64,000 bases of DNA from Stanieria sp. NIES-3757 (GTDB lineage: Bacteria; Cyanobacteriota; Cyanobacteriia; Cyanobacteriales; Xenococcaceae), in contig AP017375.1 of NCBI GenBank assembly GCA_002355455.1, positions 5,013,640 through 5,077,639 of the forward strand, in the 5' to 3' direction. The notes under the pieces are model-generated. The model searched no databases, had not been told where the DNA came from, and saw nothing but the letters and a program-made list of their open reading frames with translations. The translations under genes and the position numbers were made by a program. Below, piece by piece: positions 7,593 through 16,927 of this stretch; the stretch's first letter is position 1, and the number at the start of each line of letters is the position of its first letter.

Positions 7593-8462
7593 ATGTTTAA
7601 TGCTTTTCAGACCAAAACTATTGAAACTAGTGGGGCAAAAATTAACTTGGTAATCGGTGGACGAGGAAAACCTCTTTTATTACTGCATGGTTATCCACAA
7701 ACTCATTTGATGTGGCACAAAATTGCTGATTTATTAGCTCAGGATTTTACCGTAATCGCTACTGACTTACGAGGTTATGGTGCTAGTTCTAAACCGCCAG
7801 GAGAACCAGATCATAGCAACTATGCTAAACGAGTAATGGCACGAGACCAAGTTGAGGTGATGTCTAAATTAGGTTATCAAACATTTTATCTGGTTGGTCA
7901 CGATCGCGGTGCAAGAGTAGCTCATCGTCTTACTTTAGATTATCCTACCAAAGTGAACAAATTGGCTCTTTTAGATATTTTGCCAACCTACGAACTCTAT
8001 CATAATAGCGATCGCTCATTCGCTACTACTTATTATCATTGGTTTTTTTTGATTCAACCTTATCCTTTTCCTGAAACTTTAATTAGTAATAATGCCGAGT
8101 ATTTTTTACGTAATTGTTTGAATCAATGGAGTAGATTAGATAATGCTTTTGCTGAAGCAACTATAGCAGAATATCTTCATTATTTTGACGATTGGGCAAC
8201 GATTCATAGTACTTGTGAAGATTATCGTGCTGCTGCTGGTATTGATCTCATTCACGATCAATTAGATTTACATCAAAAAATAACTTGTCCTCTTTTAGTT
8301 TTGTGGGGAAAACAAGGCATAATTGGGAAAAAATATGACGTTTTAGCAAGCTGGGCAAAAAAAGGGCTTGATGTCCGCGGAGAAGGATTTGATTGCGGTC
8401 ATTTTCTTCCTGAAGAAGCTCCCGAAGTAACTTATCTAGCTTTAAGAGATTTTTTAGTTTAA
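7593..8462 (+). CDS. Alpha/beta hydrolase, fluoroacetate/haloacetate dehalogenase-like
   Basis: A 289-residue alpha/beta hydrolase. The nucleophile elbow is VGHDRGARVAHR with Asp104, so it should work through an aspartyl ester as haloalkanoate dehalogenases and epoxide hydrolases do. It keeps the residues that define fluoroacetate dehalogenase (RPA1163 numbering in brackets): Asp104 (110), Arg105 and Arg108 (111, 114), Asp128 (134), the halide-pocket pair His149-Trp150 (155-156), Tyr211 (219) and His270 (280). The HGYPQT oxyanion loop is present. C-F or C-Cl bond hydrolysis of short haloacids is a well-supported prediction; the in vivo substrate is inference. Confidence 0.85.
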   Translation: MFNAFQTKTIETSGAKINLVIGGRGKPLLLLHGYPQTHLMWHKIADLLAQDFTVIATDLRGYGASSKPPGEPDHSNYAKRVMARDQVEVMSKLGYQTFYLVGHDRGARVAHRLTLDYPTKVNKLALLDILPTYELYHNSDRSFATTYYHWFFLIQPYPFPETLISNNAEYFLRNCLNQWSRLDNAFAEATIAEYLHYFDDWATIHSTCEDYRAAAGIDLIHDQLDLHQKITCPLLVLWGKQGIIGKKYDVLASWAKKGLDVRGEGFDCGHFLPEEAPEVTYLALRDFLV

Positions 8463-8541
8463 TTTAATTTATTTAATTAACAATTAGTAGTATGATTTTT
8501 AGCAAATTTATGCAACTTTTAGGCTAGAAAAATACTTACTT

Positions 8542-8700
8542 TTACTTAATATAATTAGCACTTGCTTGAAGAACTGATCGCTCTTGACCAACCGGAGCTA
8601 ACTGGTTTTTTTGATGGAGTGAATCGGCAGCTTGACTAGTTAAAAAAAGCAATAGCAATCCAAAAAGAAGATCTAACCACAATTCTGATAATCTTTGCAT
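8542..8700 (-). CDS. Small single-pass membrane or exported protein (52 aa)
   Basis: An ATG at 8700 opens a 52-codon frame ending in TAA at 8542. The peptide starts MQRLSELWLDLL, followed by a hydrophobic run (LLFGLLLLFLTSQAA) and a polar tail of about 28 residues. The shape fits a signal-anchor or small membrane protein. No family recognised. It lies alone between the dehalogenase-like gene and the SagB-like gene, with coding-like composition in an otherwise AT-rich gap. Confidence 0.45.
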   Translation of the reverse strand: MQRLSELWLDLLFGLLLLFLTSQAADSLHQKNQLAPVGQERSVLQASANYIK

Positions 8701-8894
8701 AGTCTTATCTTATTTATTTTTTATAATTAATATTATGGCTTTGAAGTTCCAAGTAAGACTTATTACGGAGAAAAAAATTACCTATTCTTTATAAAAGGCA
8801 TTTTAAAGTAAAGAATTTATCAAGTTATGATTTGTTAGATTTTTTTTATTTAATTGCTCGAAATTGAATATAAATCTAGATGACTCGCTCAATT

Positions 8895-10451
8895 TCATTG
8901 TCTAGTTAAAGGACGACCTAAAGTAGTGAGATAGATCACTGCTTCTTCGGCAGGAATACCTAAAACTTGATTAACTTGGTCATCAAAAAAACCACCAATA
9001 CCACTTACGCCAACATCTAGACGTATTGCAGCTAAATTAATTCTTTGTCCCAAATGACCCGCATCCATGTGCAGATATCGATAAGCGCGATCGCCATATT
9101 GAGCTACAGCTTGATTTAAATCAGCAGTATGAAAAATGACGACAGCAGCATCTCTACCAAGATTTTGTCCCAAACAGAGATAATGTAATTCTCGACGAAA
9201 GTTTTTGAACCGAATTTGGCGTAATTCTTGAGCCTTGGGAGCATAATAATAACAACCTTCATCTAAACCAGTCACTCCCGACACAGCAATAAAAGTCTCA
9301 ATTAGATTTAAGTCAAAATAATCAGGCGCACTATCCAAACCTTGTTCGAGATAATCTTGCGGTTGGTAAGCAAAATTAAGTATGGTTTTTAATTCTTCAA
9401 TGGTCAAATCACCACCTGTATAGGCACGAGTAGAACGCCTTTTTAAAAGAGTATTTTCCAGTTCGCATAACTGTTCACCCCAATCAACAGTAGCAGTTGT
9501 TTGCAGAGAAATTTTGCTACAAAAAGGAAAATTATACTTATCTTCTAAAGAATTATTAGTTTGAGGATGACTCGTAGTTAAACTAGTTCCAGTGTCAATC
9601 TGTGTAGCTTGATGAAAGTATGCTAGTAATTGACCGTCAGGCAGTTCAGGATAATCAGCATCAATTGCAGAAGGTAAGGCTGTTTTTCCAATAGATTCTG
9701 GCAGTTGATTAGTAAACAAATCTACTAAAGAAATAACACTAATTACTCCTTCAAGCTCGCTATCGAGATAGAGTAATTGATTGATTGCTTGGTCGTTAAA
9801 ACCACCAATGAGATAAGGTCGATAATTATTCATTACCGCAGTTAATTCCAGATTACCCAATAAATGACCAGTATCCAAGAAAATTCTGCGATAAGCTCGG
9901 TCTTGATAACGCCAAGCTGAACGATAAAAGATGGCCGTGGTGACTAAAGCAATTTCGGTAGTTTCCAAGGCAGGATGAGCGAAACAAGCCGACTGTAACT
10001 CAGACCAAACATCATTGTCCCAAAAATGCAAGAGAGAATGAGTTTGCACTTGATAATTATATAAACCTGGAGCTAGCCAACTTGTACCACGAGAGATTAG
10101 ATAAATTTCGGCAGGATACAAGCCCCCTGCTGAAGGTGCAGCCCTTAAATACATCGGTTCGCCGTACATTGTCGCTAATTGAGCAGTCAAACCATAGCTA
10201 CAGAGTAAGAGCAATGATAACCGCAACCAATTAACATTTTCTGGTGCTTGAACAAAATTAGAATCTTGATTTAAATAAGGTTTAAGATCAAAAACCTTGC
10301 CTATTTTATATTCTTTAAAAGGGATGGGTTGCTGACTCCAATCTAAAGATTGATTTTTGGCTGCAATGCTTTCTGGAGAATATTTAGTTCGTTGATGATA
10401 GTAATGAGCGATCGATTTTTGAACTTCAGACATAAAATTTTTGTTGAGCAA
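8895..10451 (-). CDS. SagB/ThcOx-family dehydrogenase, duplicated nitroreductase fold
   Basis: A 518-residue flavoprotein built from two nitroreductase-like halves (about residues 75-260 and 330-515). Each has an RAYR-x-L/I-x2-D-x-GHL(L/G) segment: RAYRRIFLDTGHLLGNLEL in the first half and RAYRYLHMDAGHLGQRINL in the second. The second also carries LLKRRSTRAYTGG, typical of the FMN-binding start. SagB-type enzymes oxidise azolines to azoles in thiazole/oxazole-modified peptides, but no YcaO cyclase or precursor peptide lies nearby, so the role here is open. Starts at 10451 or, more like homologues, Met7 at 10433. A small gene lies 9 bp upstream. Confidence 0.85.
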   Translation of the reverse strand: MLNKNFMSEVQKSIAHYYHQRTKYSPESIAAKNQSLDWSQQPIPFKEYKIGKVFDLKPYLNQDSNFVQAPENVNWLRLSLLLLCSYGLTAQLATMYGEPMYLRAAPSAGGLYPAEIYLISRGTSWLAPGLYNYQVQTHSLLHFWDNDVWSELQSACFAHPALETTEIALVTTAIFYRSAWRYQDRAYRRIFLDTGHLLGNLELTAVMNNYRPYLIGGFNDQAINQLLYLDSELEGVISVISLVDLFTNQLPESIGKTALPSAIDADYPELPDGQLLAYFHQATQIDTGTSLTTSHPQTNNSLEDKYNFPFCSKISLQTTATVDWGEQLCELENTLLKRRSTRAYTGGDLTIEELKTILNFAYQPQDYLEQGLDSAPDYFDLNLIETFIAVSGVTGLDEGCYYYAPKAQELRQIRFKNFRRELHYLCLGQNLGRDAAVVIFHTADLNQAVAQYGDRAYRYLHMDAGHLGQRINLAAIRLDVGVSGIGGFFDDQVNQVLGIPAEEAVIYLTTLGRPLTRQ

Positions 10452-10460
10452 ATCGATTAA

Positions 10461-10775
10461 CTATTCAATGATCACTTGTTGCCAAGGATAGTAACGTTGA
10501 GCATAATAATCAAGAATTTTGAGTAAACGAGCTTGGAGGGGTGGCTCAATTGCTCTAGTGTATTCAATCCATAGGGCTTGAATCTGACTTTGGCTATAAT
10601 CAAAATTGTTCTGGCTGTGATTGCTTTGAGAATTAACTGGATAGGGAATTAAACCTGCTTCGACTCCTTCAACCTGCCTCAGATGAGCTACGACTTCGCG
10701 ATAAACTGCTAGAGGTAATTTGGGACTAGCAAAATAATATTTAGTTTTTGGTTTGATGGTGAATTGCACGCTCAC
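10461..10775 (-). CDS. Conserved-looking small hypothetical protein
   Basis: A 104-residue basic, soluble protein (MSVQFTIKPKTKYYFASPKLPLAVYREVVAHLRQ...) with no signal peptide, cysteine pattern or recognised domain. The end (LLKILDYYAQRYYPWQQVII) is helical and aromatic. It precedes the SagB-type gene by 9 bp on the same strand, so the two are almost certainly co-transcribed. A partner or assembly role for the flavoprotein is an inference from this spacing only. Confidence 0.7.
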   Translation of the reverse strand: MSVQFTIKPKTKYYFASPKLPLAVYREVVAHLRQVEGVEAGLIPYPVNSQSNHSQNNFDYSQSQIQALWIEYTRAIEPPLQARLLKILDYYAQRYYPWQQVIIE

Positions 10776-10841
10776 TATTAATATTTGGAGATAACTTATT
10801 TGTATCTTCTCATTTTCTCCAGCCTCTGGTTTATCTTTGAT

Positions 10842-10869
10842 GTAAAAAAAACCAAATTAGTTTTTTTAC
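10842..10869. promoter_or_regulatory. Inverted repeat in divergent promoter
   Basis: GTAAAAAAAAC and GTTTTTTTAC, separated by about 7 bases, form a long A/T-rich dyad between the divergent 104-aa gene and thf1. It could be an operator or a bidirectional terminator-like stem. Only the symmetry supports it. Confidence 0.3.
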
Positions 10870-10974
10870 TGTTCGCGACTAATAACGTAGCAGTTTAAGA
10901 TAAATTTATGAAAGCTAAACATATCTTCTCTGAGGATCGTTTAAAACAATAGTAAAAGATTAAAAACTTTAAGC

Positions 10975-11691
10975 ATGAACGAAATTGCGGTGGGTAACAA
11001 AACAACAGATAATATCCGAACTGTCTCTGATGCAAAAAGAGATTTTTATCAACATCATACTCGTCCGATTAATTCAGTTTATCGACGGGTAGTAGAAGAA
11101 TTATTAGTAGAAATGCATTTATTATCTGTTAATGTAGATTTTAAAAGCGATCCTATTTATGATTTAGGTGTGGTCACCTCTTTTGAACGTTTAATGCAAG
11201 GTTATCGACCAGAACAAGATAAAGAGTCAATTTTTAATGCTCTCTGTCGAGCCGTTGGAGAAGACCCCGAAAGAAATAGAGCGCAAGCAGGAAGTGTACT
11301 TAATATTGCTAAAAATAAATCTCCTCAAGAATTAGTTTCTTGGTTTAGTGAACCCACACCAATAGACAATAATTACGATATTATTGAGCCAATTAAAGCG
11401 ATCGCATCTAATCCTCATTTTAAATATAGTCGTTTATTTGCGATCGGTATCTATACTCTCTTAGAAGAATCTGACCCCGAAATTCTCAAAGATGTCAGTC
11501 AACGTAACGAGATTCTCGAAAGTATCGCGACTCAACTTCATCTTCCAGCAGAAAAAATGAACAAGGATTTAGAGCTGTATCGCGGTAATCTAGAAAAAAT
11601 GGAGCAACTACTTAGTGTGATTGAAGATGTTTTACAAGCTGGTCGTAAACAAAAAAATCAGCCAAAACAAGAGCCTGAAACTGCTGAATAA
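10975..11691 (+). CDS. thf1: Photosystem II biogenesis protein Psb29/Thf1
   Basis: A 238-residue, mostly helical protein matching the Psb29/THF1 family: TVSDAKRDFYQHHTRPINSVYRRVVEELLVEMHLLS, then DPIYDLGVVTSFERLMQGYRPEQD and the ALCRAVGEDPERNRAQA region, ending in a coiled, acidic C-terminus. In cyanobacteria and chloroplasts it supports PSII assembly and repair and stabilises FtsH protease complexes at the thylakoid. Length and order of motifs are normal. Confidence 0.92.
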   Translation: MNEIAVGNKTTDNIRTVSDAKRDFYQHHTRPINSVYRRVVEELLVEMHLLSVNVDFKSDPIYDLGVVTSFERLMQGYRPEQDKESIFNALCRAVGEDPERNRAQAGSVLNIAKNKSPQELVSWFSEPTPIDNNYDIIEPIKAIASNPHFKYSRLFAIGIYTLLEESDPEILKDVSQRNEILESIATQLHLPAEKMNKDLELYRGNLEKMEQLLSVIEDVLQAGRKQKNQPKQEPETAE

Positions 11692-11731
11692 ATAATTATT
11701 GTTTAGTTAACCATTGATTTTGAAAACTTCG

Positions 11732-11745
11732 GGGGAGTAATCCCC
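11732..11745 (+). terminator. Weak hairpin after thf1
   Basis: GGGGA-GTAA-TCCCC forms a short stem about 40 bases past the thf1 stop, followed by TGTTT. Plausible but weak intrinsic terminator. Confidence 0.4.
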
Positions 11746-11852
11746 TGTTTACGGCAGTTTTTAATTAAATAGATAACCTTTGGAAATGAGGCAAAAGGCA
11801 GCAAAACAAAACTAGTTGGCTATGTTTTGTTCAACTCACCATCGCTAGAAAC

Positions 11853-14066
11853 TTAACTAGAATAAGGCTCTCCAAATAAAACCAACGAACACTTAAGATC
11901 GTTCATCACACTTTCACTGACATCACTTACTGCTAATCCAGCTACAGTACGACGACGTACAGACCGTAGTATTACCATGTCATAATTCTGAGCGTGTTCA
12001 ATAATTGCTCTAGCAACATCATTATGACGAGTAGTTTTGATCTTAATAGCGATATTCGGTTGAAGATATTCAACCATACTTTTGAGTTGGGCTTTAAAAG
12101 ATTTTAATTCTTCTCTAGTAGTTTTACGGTCACTAACATGAAACAAAGTAATAGCGGATTGATTTTCTTCGGCAAAAAGTTGAGCAAAGCGGATAATGCG
12201 TAAAGTTTGAGACGTAATATTTTTAACTGGAACTAAAATTTGCTGAATATTAGTCGGTTGAGTTAACAAACGCATTACGGCTACTGGACAATGGGAACAC
12301 CAAAATACACTATCAATTACACTACCAAACAAACGCGAAAGATTTGGGCCTAACAGCCTAGATCTCAAACGATTAGTTTGACTCCAACCCATGACAATTA
12401 AACTAGCGTTTTCTTCTCTAGCAATGCGACTAATACCCTGAACAATATCATCATCAATCCTTATTACGGGTTTTCCTTTAACTTGGAATTGCTCAGTAAC
12501 AGCTAAAGCATTTTGTAATAATTGGCGACTGTGTTGAATTGCTTTGGTTAAATCAGGATCGTCCATATTAACCTGCGCTTTGGCAATCGAAACGGGAATA
12601 ACTATCCCTGATTCATGGCGAGCAATTAAGGCACCCATTGCAATTAAATATCTCTCTGTTTTAGGATTGGCAATTGGTACAACTACTCGAAACAGAGAAG
12701 ATGATGACGATAGAGCATTAGTGTTAAAAATTTGTTCTTCTTGAGATGTTTTTGGAGCTAAAAATTGATTTGTTTGAGGACTCAATTCAGCAACAACATC
12801 AGGAGATAAAAACCCTGAATCGACGACAGGATTAGAGTTATCGAGGTTAAGGTTGAGAACAAAATCTCCATTAGCTAAATTATGATTGGCAACTGTTAGT
12901 CTACGAGCATATTTATCAGTTAGGATTGGACCCAAAATAGATGTAACTAGCATTAAAACAATTACTGTATTAAAAACAGATTGACTAATTACTCCTGCAT
13001 TTAAACCTACTAAAGCAGCAGCCAGAGTAGCAGCTACCTGGGGTAAAGATAAAGACCACATGGTGATGGTTTCATCCCAACTATAGTGATAGAGTAACTT
13101 GACTACAAATGCAGCCAAAAACTTACTCAAAATTAGTCCGCCAACAATCGCCAGAGTTAACAAAAGCTCGGAACTCAAAGTTTCAATAAAGCCACTGATA
13201 TCAAGTAATAAACCCATGCCCACAAAAAAACAGGGAATAAATAAGGTACTACCGACAAATTCAACTTTTTCTTTGACCTGAGTTTTGCCAACTACGTCAT
13301 TTACTGCTAATCCTGCTAAAAATGCACCAACAATATTTTCAACATCAATTATTTGCGCTCCAACCGCAGCTAGAAATACTGCTAAGAGAATAAATAAAAA
13401 CTGATTACTTTCTTGATTGCCTGTTCGACGAAAATACTGCTTACCCGCCCAGTCAAACCCAAATAAAACTATTGCACTATAAACTCCTAGGGTAATTAAC
13501 TGAATTATTAAACTAAGAGGAGTAAATTCCCCTGCATTAATTGAGATACAGATAGCTAAAACTAATAGAGCAGAAATATCAGTAAAAATTGTGGCTCCAA
13601 TAGTTATGGTAACTGCCTCATTATTAACTATTCCCAAGCGATTGACAATTGGATAAGCTAGAAGAGTATGGGAAGCTAGCAAAGAACCGATGAGAATTGA
13701 AGCATTCAAATTCATCCCAAATAACAGTCCGATTGTCGTACCAAAAGCCAAAGGAATTATAAAAGTAGCAAATCCAAATCCTATAGAGCGATTTTTAGTT
13801 TTACGAAAATCGGCTAAATCTATTTCTAAACCTGCAACGAACATTAAATAAATTTTGCCAATATCCGATAGCAACTTGATAGTTTCACTTTTAGGATCTA
13901 GCAATCCCAATCCATCAGAACCGAGAATAACCCCAGCAAAAAGTAATCCTACTAATCCAGGCAGTCGCAATTTTTCAAAGATTGGTGGTAGCGTCAGAAT
14001 GACTAATAGTAGCAGGGTAAAAGAAACTATTGGACTACTGGTAAATTGGGCAAAGTTTTGTTCCAT
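11853..14066 (-). CDS. CPA2 cation:proton antiporter with C-terminal UspA domains
   Basis: A 737-residue fusion. Residues 1-385 are a CPA2 membrane domain of about 12 helices; the ion-binding motif in the fifth/sixth helix region reads ATIFTDISALLV, that is Thr162-Asp163 instead of the Asp-Asp of electrogenic NhaA/NapA types, which fits electroneutral Na+ or K+/H+ exchange. Residues about 450-735 form two universal-stress-protein repeats, recognisable by VVVPIANPKTERY, LIVMGWSQTNRLRSRLLG and MVILRS. The UspA part may sense nucleotide or stress state. The gene stands alone on its strand, followed by a 160-bp spacer. Confidence 0.9.
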   Translation of the reverse strand: MEQNFAQFTSSPIVSFTLLLLVILTLPPIFEKLRLPGLVGLLFAGVILGSDGLGLLDPKSETIKLLSDIGKIYLMFVAGLEIDLADFRKTKNRSIGFGFATFIIPLAFGTTIGLLFGMNLNASILIGSLLASHTLLAYPIVNRLGIVNNEAVTITIGATIFTDISALLVLAICISINAGEFTPLSLIIQLITLGVYSAIVLFGFDWAGKQYFRRTGNQESNQFLFILLAVFLAAVGAQIIDVENIVGAFLAGLAVNDVVGKTQVKEKVEFVGSTLFIPCFFVGMGLLLDISGFIETLSSELLLTLAIVGGLILSKFLAAFVVKLLYHYSWDETITMWSLSLPQVAATLAAALVGLNAGVISQSVFNTVIVLMLVTSILGPILTDKYARRLTVANHNLANGDFVLNLNLDNSNPVVDSGFLSPDVVAELSPQTNQFLAPKTSQEEQIFNTNALSSSSSLFRVVVPIANPKTERYLIAMGALIARHESGIVIPVSIAKAQVNMDDPDLTKAIQHSRQLLQNALAVTEQFQVKGKPVIRIDDDIVQGISRIAREENASLIVMGWSQTNRLRSRLLGPNLSRLFGSVIDSVFWCSHCPVAVMRLLTQPTNIQQILVPVKNITSQTLRIIRFAQLFAEENQSAITLFHVSDRKTTREELKSFKAQLKSMVEYLQPNIAIKIKTTRHNDVARAIIEHAQNYDMVILRSVRRRTVAGLAVSDVSESVMNDLKCSLVLFGEPYSS

Positions 14067-14242
14067 AGTAGTTAAATAAGCATATAACCATCCTAAATAT
14101 ATTGGACGTTTACTTTAAATCTTCTTTTCTAAAGAAGGATTTAGCATCTGAGAAAACTGGAAGTAATTATTTGGAGTTTATAGCGGTCGCCCTTGTTGAT
14201 TAGCTTTGGTCAGTATCTAATTAAAAAAGATTGAGAAAAAAA

Positions 14243-15118
14243 CTAGGGATTGCAATATAAACAATAACCAGGGTCAGCAAATTTTTTGCCCTGGGGATAC
14301 ATTTTAGTCTCTTGAAATTGACATTTTTGACATTGATATATTTCAGCCAAAACTAAGTTAGTAGGAGCATGGCACCAAGCACAAGGTAAACCTTGCGTTT
14401 GGTCACTCCTATCAAATCCAGGACAAGCACATTGAGGACATAATTGACCAATTTTTTGGATTAAATTAAGAGTCGCTTGTTTAATTACTTGCATTCGAGT
14501 AGGATTGCACATGGCTCTTAGATCAGTTTCGATATAAACCATGTCTTGAGCATCTTTTTGTAAGAGGAAATCAACTATTTCAATTAGAGTTTCTGGTTGA
14601 TTGATGCCTTTGAAAATTTCTTCTTGTTTGTTAGTATCGGGTTCAGACATTACTACTAAACTATGCTCAGGAAAACCAATCTGTTGAGCAAATGCCAAAG
14701 CTTCGGCACTATTTTTTACATATCGATGATTATAATTAGTTTCCGTGGATAATTGTTCACCTACTATTTCCAGATTATTAACTCGGTCTAATAATAAAAC
14801 CAATTCGCGATCGCAAGCAAGAAAAGGCAAATCAGGATGGGGAAAAAATGCTCCTTCACTAGCTAAAGCTAAGGTTTCTCCTGTTAATTCTAAAACCGCT
14901 TCTGCTTTACGACGGGCTGCTGCTAATTGATTACCCGCTCTGGGAATATCCCTAGTGAATGTTCCAAAGCGATCGCTGTTAAAATTTGCTGGTATAATTA
15001 CTTTAACTCCGAATTCTTGAGCAAAAAGAGGAGCAATTATTTGTTCTTTTTGGTGCATAGTTGCCAAGATAGCAGTGCGATTAATTAACCAAGAATGTTT
15101 TATCGTTGGGTAATTCAC
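14243..15118 (-). CDS. DUF6671 family protein
   Basis: A 291-residue protein matching a cyanobacterial/proteobacterial family now called DUF6671: AILATMHQKEQIIAPLF, GTFTRDIPRAGNQLAAARRKAE, then a conserved ASEGAFFPHPDLPFLACDRELVLLLD. The C-terminus has zinc-ribbon-like cysteine pairs (CPQCACPGFD, CAWCHAP, CQKCQFQ, CLYC). Function unknown; the many cysteines suggest a metal-binding tail. It lies between two cation/proton antiporter genes on the same strand, but spacers of 176 and 254 bp argue against tight co-transcription. Confidence 0.75.
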   Translation of the reverse strand: MNYPTIKHSWLINRTAILATMHQKEQIIAPLFAQEFGVKVIIPANFNSDRFGTFTRDIPRAGNQLAAARRKAEAVLELTGETLALASEGAFFPHPDLPFLACDRELVLLLDRVNNLEIVGEQLSTETNYNHRYVKNSAEALAFAQQIGFPEHSLVVMSEPDTNKQEEIFKGINQPETLIEIVDFLLQKDAQDMVYIETDLRAMCNPTRMQVIKQATLNLIQKIGQLCPQCACPGFDRSDQTQGLPCAWCHAPTNLVLAEIYQCQKCQFQETKMYPQGKKFADPGYCLYCNP

Positions 15119-15151
15119 TAAAGAATCCTTTTCTTACTAATAATTAAAACT

Positions 15152-15196
15152 AAAGCGAGTAACTACCAGTAATAAAATTAGATAGTACTCGCTTTT
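15152..15196 (-). terminator. Long hairpin after the NapA-type antiporter gene
   Basis: AAAGCGAGTA...TACTCGCTTT pairs over at least 10 bp (longer with one bulge) with T-rich flanks on both strands. It lies 177 bp beyond the end of the antiporter gene and just upstream of the DUF6671 gene, so it probably separates the two transcripts. Confidence 0.6.
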
Positions 15197-15372
15197 TCAA
15201 TAAACAATTATCAGTTATTAAGCTCGCGCGTTCCCATATGGAGGAAACTTTCGCGGGGTTGCTCGCCAATCAACTATCAACCAAAACTGAGATGTTTTTT
15301 AAACTTTACGATAATAAGAACCACTATCATTAAGTTGCTTGGAACAATCGCAGCAAAATTCAAGATTGATGG

Positions 15373-16767
15373 TTAAGACTCGGCTAAATCTGTTTGTTCG
15401 AGAGTTTCTTCATCTCCTTTAAAAGCCCAACGTAATAAAGGTGGTGCTAAAAAGGTGGTCAAAATCACCATAATAATAATTGCAGCTTCCAAAGGTTTAC
15501 TAAGCACTCCACTAGCTGAACCAATCCCAGCAAAGACTAATCCTACTTCACCACGAGGAATCATTCCGACTCCGATTGCCAAACGATTAATTTGCGGTTG
15601 ATTAAAAACTGCCCAACCAGTAATGACTTTACCAATAATAGCCACCACAATTAAAAAAGCAGCAATAACTAATCCTTCGCGATTTTCAGCAATAGCAGGA
15701 TTAAGTACACCTAAATCGGCTTTAGCACCGACAGTTACAAAGAAAATTGGAACTAAAATATCAGCAATTGGAATAATCTGTTGGTCGAGTTCTTTGCGTT
15801 TATCCGTTTCATCTAGAACTAAACCCGCAGCAAAAGCACCTAAAATTGCTTCCAAATGAATCGCGTTAGCTACAAACGCCATAGAGAAAGCAAAAACAAG
15901 TGCAGGAATAACTAAATTACCTCTAGTTTGTAGTTTATCTGCGATCGCAATAAAACTTTTATTAAAAAACTTACCTAAGAAAATTGCACCCAAGAGAAAG
16001 ACAGTAGCACTGACAATTAAATAAACTACATTGAGAAAATCTATTTCCCCTGTTTTTGCTAAACTAGCAACTACCGCTAAAACGATAATACCGAGAACGT
16101 CATCAATTACCGCAGCACCAACAATAATTTGACCTTCTTTAGATTTAAGATGACCTAATTCGGAAAGCACTTTTGAGGTAATACCAATACTGGTAGCAGT
16201 CAAAGCAGCACCAGCAAAAATAGCAGGAATAGCAGGCATTCCAAAAATTAACATCAAGCCAATCGTACCAGCAGCAAAAGGAACGGCAACTCCTACCACT
16301 GCCACAATCGCTGCTTGATAACCGACCTTTTGTAATTCTCTTAAATCTGACTCTAAACCAATTTCAAATAAAAGAATAATTACACCAAGTTCGGCTAAAA
16401 CCGAAATAACTTCACTTTGAGCGGTAAAAACACTCTGAACACTTCCAGGATTTAAACCACCAACCCATTGCAAAATTGTTATCAGTACAGAATCACTAGC
16501 TACTGCACCACTTTCAGGAAATACTAGCAAATGAAAAGCAGAAACCCCAACGACAACCCCACCAACTAGTTCTCCAAGGACAGGAGGTAAATCAAAATAC
16601 CGAGAAATTTCTCCTCCTAGTTTACTGGCTAGATAAATTACCACCAAACTTAATAAAACTGCTGTTAAAACCATAGTTGCATCAGCAGATTCAGTTGTAG
16701 TTGCCAGAATCGGAGTCGGTAAAATATTGGTTAAAGAAGCAAATTGATGAACTATTAAATCAATCAT
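15373..16767 (-). CDS. Na+/H+ antiporter, CPA2 (NapA-like)
   Basis: A 464-residue membrane protein with about 12-13 hydrophobic helices. The ion-binding pair is Asp222-Asp223 in GAAVIDDVLGIIV, the signature of electrogenic NapA/NhaS3-type Na+/H+ exchangers. Other marks: PPVLGELVGGVVVG in the second helix, LFEIGLESDL and GMIPRGEVGLVFAGIG. It lies downstream of bicA on the same strand (160 bp apart). Since BicA imports Na+ with bicarbonate, an antiporter that expels Na+ is a natural partner. That coupling is inference from position and known biochemistry. Confidence 0.9.
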   Translation of the reverse strand: MIDLIVHQFASLTNILPTPILATTTESADATMVLTAVLLSLVVIYLASKLGGEISRYFDLPPVLGELVGGVVVGVSAFHLLVFPESGAVASDSVLITILQWVGGLNPGSVQSVFTAQSEVISVLAELGVIILLFEIGLESDLRELQKVGYQAAIVAVVGVAVPFAAGTIGLMLIFGMPAIPAIFAGAALTATSIGITSKVLSELGHLKSKEGQIIVGAAVIDDVLGIIVLAVVASLAKTGEIDFLNVVYLIVSATVFLLGAIFLGKFFNKSFIAIADKLQTRGNLVIPALVFAFSMAFVANAIHLEAILGAFAAGLVLDETDKRKELDQQIIPIADILVPIFFVTVGAKADLGVLNPAIAENREGLVIAAFLIVVAIIGKVITGWAVFNQPQINRLAIGVGMIPRGEVGLVFAGIGSASGVLSKPLEAAIIIMVILTTFLAPPLLRWAFKGDEETLEQTDLAES

Positions 16768-16856
16768 CGTTAATTTATCTTGGTTAATTGCATCAAACTT
16801 CGACTAGCATCAAATTGAGTCTATTCATTTAATCGAAGTTATTTATTAAAAAGTAG

Positions 16857-16913
16857 GGTGGGCAAAGCTCGGTTTTGGCTCGCTCGCAGACTCCAAAATT
16901 AATCTTGCCCACC
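16857..16913 (-). terminator. GGTGGGCAA...TTGCCCACC hairpin after bicA
   Basis: A perfect 9-bp inverted repeat (16857-16865 with 16905-16913) with a 39-nt loop lies between the bicA stop and the antiporter start. It may attenuate read-through from bicA. The same core occurs in hairpins after zds and pdhB. Confidence 0.5.
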
Positions 16914-16927
16914 TGAGGAGGCATCAA

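Noticed and set aside
15219-15270. GC-richer patch with TTCGCGGGG downstream of the NapA-like gene
   Set aside because: Looked like another palindromic repeat, but no stem longer than 4-5 bp could be formed.
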